Shown here: piece by piece, positions 17,256-25,834 of the stretch
Position numbering within the stretch: position 1 is the first letter of the stretch
Layout of the letters: each line of letters opens with the position of its first letter
NCBI GenBank assembly: GCA_963922315.1
Contig: CAWUID010000010.1
Coordinates: forward strand, 1 to 51,267
Source: JAHDBG01 sp963922315
GTDB lineage: Bacteria > Pseudomonadota > Gammaproteobacteria > Chromatiales > Chromatiaceae
Direction: 5' to 3'
Length of the DNA: 51,267 nucleotides
The notes under the pieces: generated by a model
Told to the model about the DNA's origin: nothing
Seen by the model: the letters and a program-made list of their open reading frames with translations, nothing else
The model's database searches: none
Made by a program: the position numbers and the translations under genes

Positions 17256-18795
17256 TTTTTTCTCCCGTTAAGGTCTTCATGTATTGATGACGATCAGCAA
17301 CCAGTTCAAGCATGAAGCCAACATGCATATCAGTATCCAGTTGTGCTTCCGGTATCAGAGTCAGGTGTCCCACCAGATAGCTGGCGACCAGACGTGCAAT
17401 ATACAATCCTTGCCCATGCCCGTTGATCCGGGTGGTAAAACCGCGTTGAAAGATGCGTTTTTTGATTCTGGCCGGAATACCCGGGCCATTATTCTGCAGA
17501 TGAATCCAGACCGGGCCAGTCGGTTGTGCCTGGATCGCTTGTATCCGGATACACCGCTCTGCAGCTTGTGTCTCCGGCTCTGCTTCATCCAGGGCATTGA
17601 TCGCATTTAAGACCAGGTTAGTCAGCAGTTGGGTCAGTAAGGCTGAGTCTGAAGTCAGGGTTAAGTCGGCTGGATCCTGTGCTGTTTGCAGTTTAATACC
17701 GCTGCGAGCCAGGCGATATTTGAGCAGATGTTTTAATTCGGTAAATAGAGTCTGTAACTGAAACGGCTCACCCTGGCTGCGTCGTTCCAGATTATTAAAG
17801 GCGTCTGTGATCGCATACAGGCGTTTATTGGTGCCATCTAATAAATGGATTGTGGCGCCTAAGCGTTGCAGGTCAGCCTTTGTGACTTGTTTTGCCAGCC
17901 GTTCATGCAGAGCTGCCTGGATCTCAATATAGCTGCTAATTGCCTGAGTCTGGGCACCGATTTCATGATGCAAGATACCCGGTGCTAACTCGGTCAGTAA
18001 GGTCTGGCGGTTCTGATGGATGTGTTGATTGATATTACGCAATTGATGATCCAGAAACCGGTAGGCCACTGTCAGAAAGTGCAGACACCGCCATTCCTGA
18101 GTTGCACCAGCCGGTATTTGTGGGCTCAGTTCGTCGCCGAATGCCGGATATAACAAATACAGGGCGCGGTCCGGATAGTTCGGGTGCTCGCTGGGTAAGG
18201 GCACGGCATTCAGCCAGAAACGGGCACTACGCCAGTCGCGGGTATGGTGGCGTTGCGCCTGTAACAAGGTATCGAATTCTCCCCGATAATCGTCATATTC
18301 CCGCAATAACGGGCTGAAGCCGAATTCGATTTTTTCATGTGCCTGTAATGTCTTCAGCAGGAGCGGACTGCGTTGTAGCCAGCCTGTTTCCTGTGTGCGC
18401 CAGTTGTGCCACAAATCAGGTTGCAGCCCGATCTGATGACTGGCTTCTATCTGACCGGGCGGGTCGGACAGTGGATCGCGTTCCAGCACCAGGCCGAACA
18501 GGAGTGGGCTGGCAGTGCCCGGTTGCTGGATTTGATGCAGGAATTCATCCAGCAGTGCTTCGCGGGTGATGCCACTGTTGGTTGCCGTGAATAAGGACTC
18601 TATCAGTTGGTCGTATCGGCGTTGCCCGACCTGTTTAACGGCCGGGTTGGTATAGGTGCCGATTTTTTTCCAGGGACGCTCCTGTTGTAAGGTCTGAATG
18701 CGTTGCTGGATTTTATCCGGCTCGGGTGTACGCAACAGCTCTTCAAGCAGCCGGTTCAGGATGCTGTCGAGTGAGGAAGACGGGTTGGATGACAT
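17239..18795 (-). CDS. Soluble histidine kinase, first kinase of the island
   Basis: A 518-residue protein without membrane segments. Residues 1-265 are helical with no recognised sensor domain. The dimerisation helix carries H276-H277 (ILHHEIGAQ) as phosphoacceptor candidates. The HATPase domain has N-box NLVLNAINAL (N397), G1 QNNGPGIP (434-441) and G2 INGHGQGLYIAR. In the G1 box the adenine-binding aspartate of most kinases is asparagine (N435), seen in some HATPase families but possibly weakening ATP binding. The gene begins 13 bases after the retropepsin-like gene and overlaps the hybrid kinase by 17 bases, so the two kinases are made together. No receiver is fused to it. Confidence 0.85.
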   Translation of the reverse strand: MSSNPSSSLDSILNRLLEELLRTPEPDKIQQRIQTLQQERPWKKIGTYTNPAVKQVGQRRYDQLIESLFTATNSGITREALLDEFLHQIQQPGTASPLLFGLVLERDPLSDPPGQIEASHQIGLQPDLWHNWRTQETGWLQRSPLLLKTLQAHEKIEFGFSPLLREYDDYRGEFDTLLQAQRHHTRDWRSARFWLNAVPLPSEHPNYPDRALYLLYPAFGDELSPQIPAGATQEWRCLHFLTVAYRFLDHQLRNINQHIHQNRQTLLTELAPGILHHEIGAQTQAISSYIEIQAALHERLAKQVTKADLQRLGATIHLLDGTNKRLYAITDAFNNLERRSQGEPFQLQTLFTELKHLLKYRLARSGIKLQTAQDPADLTLTSDSALLTQLLTNLVLNAINALDEAEPETQAAERCIRIQAIQAQPTGPVWIHLQNNGPGIPARIKKRIFQRGFTTRINGHGQGLYIARLVASYLVGHLTLIPEAQLDTDMHVGFMLELVADRHQYMKTLTGEKNDTKR

Positions 18796-18808
18796 GGCAA
18801 CAAGCTCG

Positions 18809-19261
18809 TTATCTCAAATGGCAGGATACTGAAGGCGTGGCTTTTTCCGGAGACGAAGACTGTTTGATAGCGTTGGCCTTGAGGTTCATGTATTTCACCG
18901 GAATCAGCCGGTGCCCGATCATGTCAACAGCCACGCCACATTGTTCCAGGATGATATAACCCAGTAAGGGCTCGTATTCACCACCATCAGGCTCCATTTC
19001 CAAGAACAGTACTTCATTGTATACCGCTCTGAATCCTCTCACCCGGATTATCACCGGGCCACACACAATACCTTGCACAACATCTTGTGTGGCTGTTTGC
19101 AGATCAACCGTTTCCTCGGTACTGAAAGGGCCGAAATCTGCCTTCCAGGCCAGAGGTAACGTCAGATAACTGGCATCTGTGTCTACCAGCACGTCCATTT
19201 TTCTGGACTTGCCGGTTGTATTCAGATTCTGCAATGTGACTGTCGTGACGATTCTGCCCAT
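18809..19261 (-). CDS. Retropepsin-like (clan AA) protein with DTG changed to DTD
   Basis: The 150-residue product fits the bacterial retroviral-type aspartyl protease fold: DVLVDTDASYLTLPLAWK near residues 24-41 is the catalytic loop, and EPLLGYIILEQCGVAVDM near 100-117 is the conserved strand-helix after the flap. The family motif is DTGA; here it is DTDA, and the codon GAT is one transition from GGT. The glycine shapes the catalytic loop, so the protein may be impaired or repurposed. I start at 19261 because GAGGAGAG sits just upstream; a longer frame from 19426 would run into selD. It is 13 bases upstream of the first kinase gene, so it may belong to that transcript. Confidence 0.8.
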   Translation of the reverse strand: MGRIVTTVTLQNLNTTGKSRKMDVLVDTDASYLTLPLAWKADFGPFSTEETVDLQTATQDVVQGIVCGPVIIRVRGFRAVYNEVLFLEMEPDGGEYEPLLGYIILEQCGVAVDMIGHRLIPVKYMNLKANAIKQSSSPEKATPSVSCHLR

Positions 19262-19367
19262 GTTATCTCTCCTCCTCAGGATAGTAAAAAGTGACTGTTG
19301 CGCAGCCTGATGAGGGCTGCTTGAGTCGTCAGGAATCTGATAACAGTCTGAATTACTCCCGGGCTCT

Positions 19368-21638
19368 TCAGGTGGTTGATACGGTGAGCATAATCTCAGG
19401 TGTTGATGTTGCCTGGTGATCGGCATGTCCGATGATGCAGGTGTGGGGATAGCCGTTGTGTTGCAGGGCAGTCACACACCCGGCTGCCTGATCTGCCGGA
19501 ACAGCGGCCAGCAGGCCGCCTGCGGTTTGCGGGTCGAATAGGACCGGATATAGCGGATGGTGGGTGATCTCGTCGCTCAGGTTACGGATAGCTCGTCGTG
19601 CGCGCAGGTTCGCTGGTTGTAGTGATGAGACGATGCCGGCAGCCAGCGTGTCCGGTACGCCATTCAGTATCGGTAGCTGATCCAGTCGGATGTGGGCATC
19701 ACAGGCAGCGGCCTGCATCATTTCCAGCAAGTGGCCGAGCAGTCCGAAGCCGGTGATGTCGGTACAGGCTCGGGTGCCATGCTGGCGCAGAATGTCCACT
19801 GCATTTTGTTGGGACTGCATCATTTGCATGATCGCGGTTTCTATCCAGTCGCCCCTGGCCTGACCGCGCATCGCAGCAGCGAGCAAGGTACCAGTGCCAA
19901 GCGGCTTGTTCAGGATCAGTGCATCGCCCGGTTGCATACCACTTTTCGGCCAGAGTTGATCGGGCAGAGCGGTACCATTGACGGTCAGGCCAAATGCCAG
20001 CTCTGCCCCTTCGCTGGTATGCCCGCCTGCCAGGACGGCACTGTTGGCCTGTAACACTTCGGTTGCACCCAGCATCAGTTCATATAAGGTCTGTTCTGTG
20101 ATCGCCTCACGTGCATACGGCAGGGTGGCGATTGCCAGTGCCGATTGTGGCCGCGCGCCCATCGCATACAGATCGCCCAGAGCATGATTCGTCGCAATCG
20201 CACCGAACCGGTATGGATCGTCAATAAAGGCGCGAAAATAATCCACGCTCTGTACCATCTTATGTCCGGCAGGTACTGACAGAATAGCCGCATCTTCTGT
20301 CTGCCCGGAGCTGGTTAAATCCGGATGAGAAGCGGTGGGCAGGCGTTGCAATACCCGGTTCAAGACAGTGCTGCCGACTTTTGCGCCACACCCGCCACAG
20401 CGCAGGGGCAGGTGTTCTAGTTCAGTCGCAGTCTGAGTATCCAGTTGCATCCCGGTTGCCAGTTTCGGTGGTGCCGGCGCGTGGCGTGCGGGTAGCTGGT
20501 TGTAACGTTGCAGAAAGCGCTGGTCAATCTGGTTTTTCAGGTGCCACAACCATGTGCCGCCGATGACCCAGTTGCCTCGGGTAGCGAGCGCATACTGATT
20601 GCCGGTGCTGATCAGGCTCAGATGATTACGCTGGCGGCGGTAGCGACGTAAAGTGCGGCCAGTGGCAATGCGGCGCAGGTTATCAGCGAGTATCGGGCCC
20701 TGGCGAACTGCATATACGCCGGATTTCGGGCAGAGCGTCGCGGGTGCTGCGATATCTCCCGCTGCAAAGAGATTCGGGTGTGACACACTTTGCAAGGTGT
20801 CATGTACCTGAATAAAGCCATTTGCGTCTGTGTCCAGTCCGGCCAGTCGTGGCCAGTCGGGCGCGCTCGCGTGGGTAGCCCAGAGGACGGCGTCAGCAGG
20901 GTAGGCGGTGCCATCTGCCGTAGTCAGTGTGTCGGTATCAATCTGTGTCACCCGGGCATTTGTGTGGCACTGAATACCCCGCGCTTCTAAGAGTTGTGTC
21001 AGTCTTTGCTGCAGGGTGGTCGGGTATTGATTGAGAAGGGTCGCATCTCGGGTGAAAAGATGGTAATGAACAAGCTGTGCATGTGTTTGCTTGAGTTCTT
21101 GTTGTATCCGGTATTGCAGTGCCAGAACCAGCTCAACACTGCCGGCCCCACCACCGACCACAGCCAGGTGATAAGGTCGGGTCCGGGTTTGCAGGTGAAT
21201 CAGGATTTGTGACCAGCGAGTAATAAAGTGATCCAGCGGTTTGATCGGGATTACTCGTTTAATATCACCTGTGATACCAGTCAGGTGCGGTGTGGAGCCG
21301 GTGTTAATAGATAGCAGGTCGTAACGGATGGCGGGACGATGGCAGGTATGTAGTATGCCCGCTGTCGGATCCAGATCGGTGATCGTATCCAGGTACAGGC
21401 GGGCATTCGCGTATTGTGTCAGAGGTACCAGATCAATGCGGCTTTCATCCCGACTGTAATGTCCGGCCAGATAACCAGGCAGACAACCGGAATAAGTTGC
21501 ATACACGGTCGGGTTGATTAAGGTTAAGCGTAATCCGGGTACAGGGTGCATCGCAAAGCGGCGTAAGACAGCCAGATGAGCATGCCCGGCACCGATCAGG
21601 ACAAGGTCTTTGACGATAGGAGAGTCGTTTTTTTGCAT
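19368..21638 (-). CDS. selD: Fusion of NADH-dehydrogenase-like flavoprotein and selenophosphate synthetase SelD
   Basis: Residues 1-390 form a pyridine-nucleotide-disulfide oxidoreductase: FAD motif LIGAGHAHLAV (14-24), NAD motif VVGGGAGSVEL (160-170) and second FAD motif FAAGDIA (291-297). Residues about 405-756 are SelD, which makes selenophosphate from selenide and ATP for tRNA selenouridine or selenocysteine. The catalytic position is cysteine (C417, TGT codon) with K420 in CGGCGAKVG, so this is the Cys form. ATP-binding SelD motifs GQTEDAAIL and GGHTSEGAELAFGL are present. This fusion is known from several bacterial groups; the flavoprotein is thought to help supply reduced selenium. No selA, selB or mnmH is in view. 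Confidence 0.93.
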   Translation of the reverse strand: MQKNDSPIVKDLVLIGAGHAHLAVLRRFAMHPVPGLRLTLINPTVYATYSGCLPGYLAGHYSRDESRIDLVPLTQYANARLYLDTITDLDPTAGILHTCHRPAIRYDLLSINTGSTPHLTGITGDIKRVIPIKPLDHFITRWSQILIHLQTRTRPYHLAVVGGGAGSVELVLALQYRIQQELKQTHAQLVHYHLFTRDATLLNQYPTTLQQRLTQLLEARGIQCHTNARVTQIDTDTLTTADGTAYPADAVLWATHASAPDWPRLAGLDTDANGFIQVHDTLQSVSHPNLFAAGDIAAPATLCPKSGVYAVRQGPILADNLRRIATGRTLRRYRRQRNHLSLISTGNQYALATRGNWVIGGTWLWHLKNQIDQRFLQRYNQLPARHAPAPPKLATGMQLDTQTATELEHLPLRCGGCGAKVGSTVLNRVLQRLPTASHPDLTSSGQTEDAAILSVPAGHKMVQSVDYFRAFIDDPYRFGAIATNHALGDLYAMGARPQSALAIATLPYAREAITEQTLYELMLGATEVLQANSAVLAGGHTSEGAELAFGLTVNGTALPDQLWPKSGMQPGDALILNKPLGTGTLLAAAMRGQARGDWIETAIMQMMQSQQNAVDILRQHGTRACTDITGFGLLGHLLEMMQAAACDAHIRLDQLPILNGVPDTLAAGIVSSLQPANLRARRAIRNLSDEITHHPLYPVLFDPQTAGGLLAAVPADQAAGCVTALQHNGYPHTCIIGHADHQATSTPEIMLTVSTT

Positions 21639-21730
21639 ACAATTATCTGTTTTTACTCACTTTTTCAGGTTGGCGAGTGCGGTATGTTACGGCAGAATCA
21701 TCACGAAAAAAGTGTATTTTATGATTGGTT

Positions 21731-21749
21731 CTGTCATCTGATTCTGTCA
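21731..21749 (+). promoter_or_regulatory. Possible PhoB-binding repeats upstream of pstS
   Basis: CTGTCA occurs at 21731-21736 and again at 21744-21749, about 85 bases before the pstS start, where a Pho box would be expected. The spacing between repeats is 13 bases, not the canonical 11, so the match is imperfect. Further CTGTC-like words follow at 21772-21790. Regulation by PhoB is plausible from the gene's role but not proved by this site. Confidence 0.35.
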
Positions 21750-21833
21750 GAATCGCGTCCGCAGACGGCGTTTCTGACAGTGCTGTCTGTGAACGGCTGA
21801 TCTTCACTAACACTCGCCTGAATGGAGGCTATT

Positions 21834-22946
21834 GTGCTCAAGAAAACCTGTGCGATGACAACCCTGTCAGCGGTATTTGTTTCCACTGCGGCATTCGCAG
21901 CAGCCCGGGACTATATCAGCATTGTGGGTTCTTCAACGGTTTATCCTTTTTCAACTGTGGTAGCAGAACAGTTTGGTCGTAATACAACTTTTAAAACACC
22001 GAAGGTCGAAGCAACCGGTTCCGGCGGTGGGTTGAAATTATTCTGCTCCGGTATCGGGGTGGAGCATCCGGACATCACGAATGCCTCGCGCCGGATGAAG
22101 GCCTCTGAACAAAATAAATGTGCCGCTAACCGTATCCGGGATATTCTGGAAATCAAGGTCGGTTATGACGGCATTGTGCTGGCTAATGCGAAACAGGCAC
22201 CACGCCTGTACCTTGATCGTAAAACAATCTTTCTGGCGTTGGCAAAACAAGTGCCCGGGCCAGATGGCAGATTGATTGACAACCCTTACCGGACCTGGAA
22301 AGAGATTGATTCGAACCTGCCGGATACCCGTATCGAAGTCCTGGGCCCACCGCCGACCTCCGGTACACGGGATGCGTTTGTTGAGTTGGCAATGGAAGGC
22401 GGTGCGAAACAGTTTGCCGACCTGAAAACATTGCGTAAATCAAAAGACGCTGCAGAGATTAAGGCATTGATGGCAAAGCTGGGTATTCCGGCCAGTGCCT
22501 TTAATAAGAAAGGTAAAAAGGTCTTCAAAATTGTGGCACACGCGATCCGTGAAGATGGTGTGTATATTGAAGCAGGCGAGAATGACAACCTGATTCTGCA
22601 AAAGCTGGCAGCCAACCCGAAGGCCGTTGGCATTTTTGGTTATTCGTTTCTGGATCAGAACCGGGATCAGGTGAAGGGCGCACTGGTGGATGGGCATATG
22701 CCGGAGTTTGAGTTGATTGCAACCGGTGACTATCCGATTTCCCGCCCACTGTACTTTTATGTAAAACTGGCACATGTCGGGAACGTGCCCGGGCTGGAAG
22801 AGTTTCTGGCTGAGTTTACTGCGGACGAGGCCTGGGGAGACGAAGGCTATCTGACTGATAAAGGCCTGATTCCGATGCCATCGGCGGAACGTGCAACCTA
22901 TGCAGATAATGCAAAGCTGCTGACACCCATGCCAAAACTGCGCTGA
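21834..22946 (+). CDS. pstS: Phosphate ABC transporter substrate-binding protein PstS
   Basis: PstS captures phosphate in the periplasm for the PstCAB importer. A signal peptide (residues 1-22, KK then a hydrophobic core ending AAFA) precedes the conserved ISIVGSSTVYPFSTVVAEQF and VEATGSGGGLKLFCSG, which build the phosphate site. I start at GTG 21834, because GGAGG at 21824-21828 is ideally placed for it and that start gives a proper signal peptide; the ATG at 21822 would have the ribosome binding site inside the gene. At 370 residues it belongs to the slightly longer PstS group common in aquatic proteobacteria. A strong hairpin follows the stop. Confidence 0.95.
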   Translation: MLKKTCAMTTLSAVFVSTAAFAAARDYISIVGSSTVYPFSTVVAEQFGRNTTFKTPKVEATGSGGGLKLFCSGIGVEHPDITNASRRMKASEQNKCAANRIRDILEIKVGYDGIVLANAKQAPRLYLDRKTIFLALAKQVPGPDGRLIDNPYRTWKEIDSNLPDTRIEVLGPPPTSGTRDAFVELAMEGGAKQFADLKTLRKSKDAAEIKALMAKLGIPASAFNKKGKKVFKIVAHAIREDGVYIEAGENDNLILQKLAANPKAVGIFGYSFLDQNRDQVKGALVDGHMPEFELIATGDYPISRPLYFYVKLAHVGNVPGLEEFLAEFTADEAWGDEGYLTDKGLIPMPSAERATYADNAKLLTPMPKLR

Positions 22947-22962
22947 GCACATTCACCAGGAT

Positions 22963-22996
22963 GACGTAATATCCGGAGTATTCCGGATATTACGTC
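22963..22996 (+). promoter_or_regulatory. Perfect 15-bp hairpin between pstS and pstC
   Basis: GACGTAATATCCGGA (22963-22977) pairs completely with 22982-22996 across a four-base loop. No T-run follows, so it is more likely an mRNA-stabilising or attenuating element than a full terminator. Such hairpins after the first gene of a transport operon commonly keep the binding protein more abundant than the permease. Confidence 0.7.
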
Positions 22997-23026
22997 GCTT
23001 ACACTACCTTATCGCTGGGTTGTGCT

Positions 23027-24409
23027 ATGTCAGTTGCTGTACTTCTGATCATCCTGCTGGGGTTGTCTGCCTTTTATCTGGGCCGTGCGCGTGCGGTGCG
23101 TACAGTTGGCGGTGCCCACAGCATTCGCCAGCTACATTCATTACCAGCTTATTACGGTTGGTATTTAACCCTCTGGGTGATTTTACCAGTGGGTGCGGTC
23201 TTGCTGTTGTGGGGTCTGTTTCAGGAAATGGCACTCACTGCCTGGATTACCGCCAACCTGACAACAGAACAGCAAGCTCTGTCATCTGCTGAGCTGGGTT
23301 TGCTGATCAATGATATCCAGAACCTGGCAGCGGGTAATATCACTGCTGGTCAGACAACGCCTGAAATACAAGCTGCTGCTGTGCAATGGCAACAATGGCA
23401 ACAGACTGCGCATCTTGCGCAAATCACCCTGATCCTGGCTTTAAGCAGTCTGCTTGGTGGTATTGCCTGGCGTGCGATTCATCCGGATATGCGGGCGCGT
23501 AACCGGGTAGAGTGGATAGTAAAAGCGCTGCTGATCTTCAGTTCTTCGATCGCTGTTCTGACCACAATCGGCATTGTGCTGTCTGTGTTGTTCGAGTCCA
23601 TCCGCTTTTTTCATAAAATCCCGATCACGGATTTTTTGTTCGGTCTGGAATGGAGCCCGCAAACTGCATTGCGAGCGGATCAGGTTGGTGCCAGTGGTGC
23701 GTTTGGCGCCATTCCGCTGTTGGCTGGTACCCTGCTGATCTCTGCTGTTGCCATGCTGGTAGCGGTGCCGATCGGCCTGATGTCCGCCATCTATCTGTCC
23801 GAATATGCGCACCCTAAGCTGCGTCAGATCGCAAAGCCAGTATTGGAAGTATTGGCCGGTGTGCCAACCGTGGTTTATGGCTTTTTTGCGGCACTTACCC
23901 TGGCACCCTTGTTACGCGGCTTTGGTGAGACACTGGGTCTGGAAGTTGCCTCAGAAAGTGCACTGGCAGCAGGTCTGGTGATGGGTGTGATGATTATCCC
24001 GTTTATCTCATCCTTATCCGATGATGTGATCAATGCTGTACCGCAGGCATTACGGGATGCATCGCTCGGGCTGGGCGCGACCCAGTCTGAAACCATCCGC
24101 CAGGTCGTCTTACCAGCCGCATTGCCAGGTGTGATGGGTGGGATATTACTGGCGGTATCACGGGCGATTGGCGAGACCATGATCGTTGTGATGGCGGCAG
24201 GTCTCAGTGCCAATCTGACTGCAAATCCGCTGGAGGCAGTCACCACAGTGACGGTACAGATCGTGACGCTATTGGTAGGTGATCAGGAATTTGATAGTGC
24301 AAAGACTCTGGCGGCCTTTGCCCTCGGACTATTGTTATTTGTGATGACGCTGGCACTGAATGTCGTCGCATTGCGCATTGTACGTAAATACCGGGAACAT
24401 TATGAATGA
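23027..24409 (+). CDS. pstC: Phosphate ABC transporter permease PstC
   Basis: This is one of the two membrane subunits of the phosphate importer. The 460 residues include N-terminal membrane helices, a segment of about 80 residues between the first helices and the core (ITANLTTEQQALSSAELG onward) not present in short E. coli-type PstC, and a core from about residue 225. The permease coupling loop near EALRDASLGLGATQSETI appears here as PQALRDASLGLGATQSETIR. The stop overlaps the pstA start by eight bases. Confidence 0.93.
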   Translation: MSVAVLLIILLGLSAFYLGRARAVRTVGGAHSIRQLHSLPAYYGWYLTLWVILPVGAVLLLWGLFQEMALTAWITANLTTEQQALSSAELGLLINDIQNLAAGNITAGQTTPEIQAAAVQWQQWQQTAHLAQITLILALSSLLGGIAWRAIHPDMRARNRVEWIVKALLIFSSSIAVLTTIGIVLSVLFESIRFFHKIPITDFLFGLEWSPQTALRADQVGASGAFGAIPLLAGTLLISAVAMLVAVPIGLMSAIYLSEYAHPKLRQIAKPVLEVLAGVPTVVYGFFAALTLAPLLRGFGETLGLEVASESALAAGLVMGVMIIPFISSLSDDVINAVPQALRDASLGLGATQSETIRQVVLPAALPGVMGGILLAVSRAIGETMIVVMAAGLSANLTANPLEAVTTVTVQIVTLLVGDQEFDSAKTLAAFALGLLLFVMTLALNVVALRIVRKYREHYE

Positions 24410-25685
24410 GCATCAGCAGGCGGTATACGCCACCGTACAGGCCTCGCTGAAGCGCCGATACGCGCGTGAGCGGCGGTTTCGTGCACTTGGCCTGAGTGCC
24501 ATTATGCTGGGGTTATCTTTTGTTCTGTTGTTATTTGCTGACATCATCAGCAAAGGATACACCGCATTTGTGCAGACTCATATCACACTGTCGGTTTATT
24601 TTGATCCGCAGGTGATTGATCCGACCGGACAACGCGATCCGGCAAAACTGGCACGGGCCAACTATCGTAAGCTGGTACGAGCACCGCTCCGGGAACTGTT
24701 TCCTGAAGTAAAAAGCCGCCGCGATAGACGGCAACTATACCGACTGCTGAGCACAGGTGCGGCGTATCAGATCAAGGCCATGGTGCTGGCTGATCCCGAT
24801 CTGATCGGACAGACCCGGCAGATCGCCCTGCTGGCTGACGACGATGTCGACATGATCACTAAAGGACATGTTGACCAGGCAACTGTCGAAGAACGATTTG
24901 GCACCAACTACTGGGGCTGGTTACAACAACTCAATCAGCAGGGCCTGGTGCATACCCGCTGGAACAGCGAATTTTTTACCGCCGGAGATTCACGGGAGCC
25001 GGAACTGGCTGGGATCGGTGGCGCCATGGCCGGATCCTTCTACACCCTGCTGGTCACCTTGCTATTATCCTGCCCGATCGGCATTGCCGCCGCTATCTAT
25101 CTGGAAGAATTTGCGCCCCGCAATCGCTTCACTGACCTGATTGAAGTCAACATCAATAACCTGGCTGCCGTACCATCCATCGTGTTCGGGCTGCTCGGAC
25201 TGGCAATCTTTATCAACCTGTTCGGGTTGCCGCGCTCCGCACCGCTCGTTGGCGGTCTGGTGCTCACCCTGATGACCTTGCCGACCGTGATCATCGCCAG
25301 CCGTGCCGCACTGAAGGCAGTACCGCCTTCTATCCGGGAAGCGGCACTCGGCATCGGCGCATCACACATGCAGACCGTGTTTCATCACGTCCTGCCACTG
25401 GCGTTGCCGGGCATGCTGACCGGTACTATCATCGGTATGGCACAGGCACTGGGTGAAACAGCCCCACTACTGATGATCGGGATGGTCGCATTTATTGTTG
25501 ATGTACCAAACAGCCCGTTAGATCCGTCGTCCGCATTGCCGGTACAGGTTTACCTGTGGGCGGACAGCCCGGAACGGGCGTTCGTTGAGCGCACCTCCGC
25601 TGCGATTATGGTGCTGCTGGCCTTCCTGATCAGCATGAACGCATGTGCAGTTGCTCTACGCCGCCGCTTTGAACGCCGCTGGTAA
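24402..25685 (+). CDS. pstA: Phosphate ABC transporter permease PstA
   Basis: This is the second membrane subunit. A first helix at about residues 31-52 is followed by a large extracytoplasmic region (about 55-205, DUF3333-like) and five further helices. The coupling loop reads VPPSIREAALGIGASHMQT. I choose ATG 24402, inside the end of pstC; the longer frame beginning at 24360 is only readthrough of the overlap. Normally pstB follows directly, but here a toxin-antitoxin relic of about 490 bases intervenes. Confidence 0.93.
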   Translation: MNEHQQAVYATVQASLKRRYARERRFRALGLSAIMLGLSFVLLLFADIISKGYTAFVQTHITLSVYFDPQVIDPTGQRDPAKLARANYRKLVRAPLRELFPEVKSRRDRRQLYRLLSTGAAYQIKAMVLADPDLIGQTRQIALLADDDVDMITKGHVDQATVEERFGTNYWGWLQQLNQQGLVHTRWNSEFFTAGDSREPELAGIGGAMAGSFYTLLVTLLLSCPIGIAAAIYLEEFAPRNRFTDLIEVNINNLAAVPSIVFGLLGLAIFINLFGLPRSAPLVGGLVLTLMTLPTVIIASRAALKAVPPSIREAALGIGASHMQTVFHHVLPLALPGMLTGTIIGMAQALGETAPLLMIGMVAFIVDVPNSPLDPSSALPVQVYLWADSPERAFVERTSAAIMVLLAFLISMNACAVALRRRFERRW

Positions 25686-25688
25686 AGT

Positions 25689-25834
25689 GTGGGACTCAGA
25701 TTGCGATATGATCGTGTTATGCAGGATCTTGAAAATGAGTATGCGTTAGAAATATTACTGGACATGGCGGGTATCTTTTGGAAGATTTTTATGCGGATGT
25801 AGACCAATGGGTACAGAAAGGTGACATATTATGA
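25689..25834 (+). pseudogene. Remnant of the toxin gene partnered with the downstream antitoxin
   Basis: Two short open stretches in different frames lie here. The second ends LLEDFYADVDQWVQKGDIL with its TGA overlapping the antitoxin ATG (ATGA), exactly as a coupled toxin-antitoxin pair would. The end resembles the C-terminus of TumE-type toxins as I remember them. The expected central part of about 60 residues is missing and the frames do not join, so the gene is dead. The first stretch, from a GTG at 25689, starts only four bases after pstA. Confidence 0.5.

Noticed and set aside
19262..19426. Longer start for the retropepsin-like gene
   Set aside because: The extension overlaps the end of selD, while the ATG at 19261 has a strong ribosome binding site and begins the conserved fold.
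20377..20397. Selenocysteine at the SelD catalytic site
   Set aside because: The codon is TGT (cysteine), not TGA.
22440..22952. 170-codon frame antisense to pstS
   Set aside because: It mirrors a strongly supported gene and has no domain or ribosome binding site.
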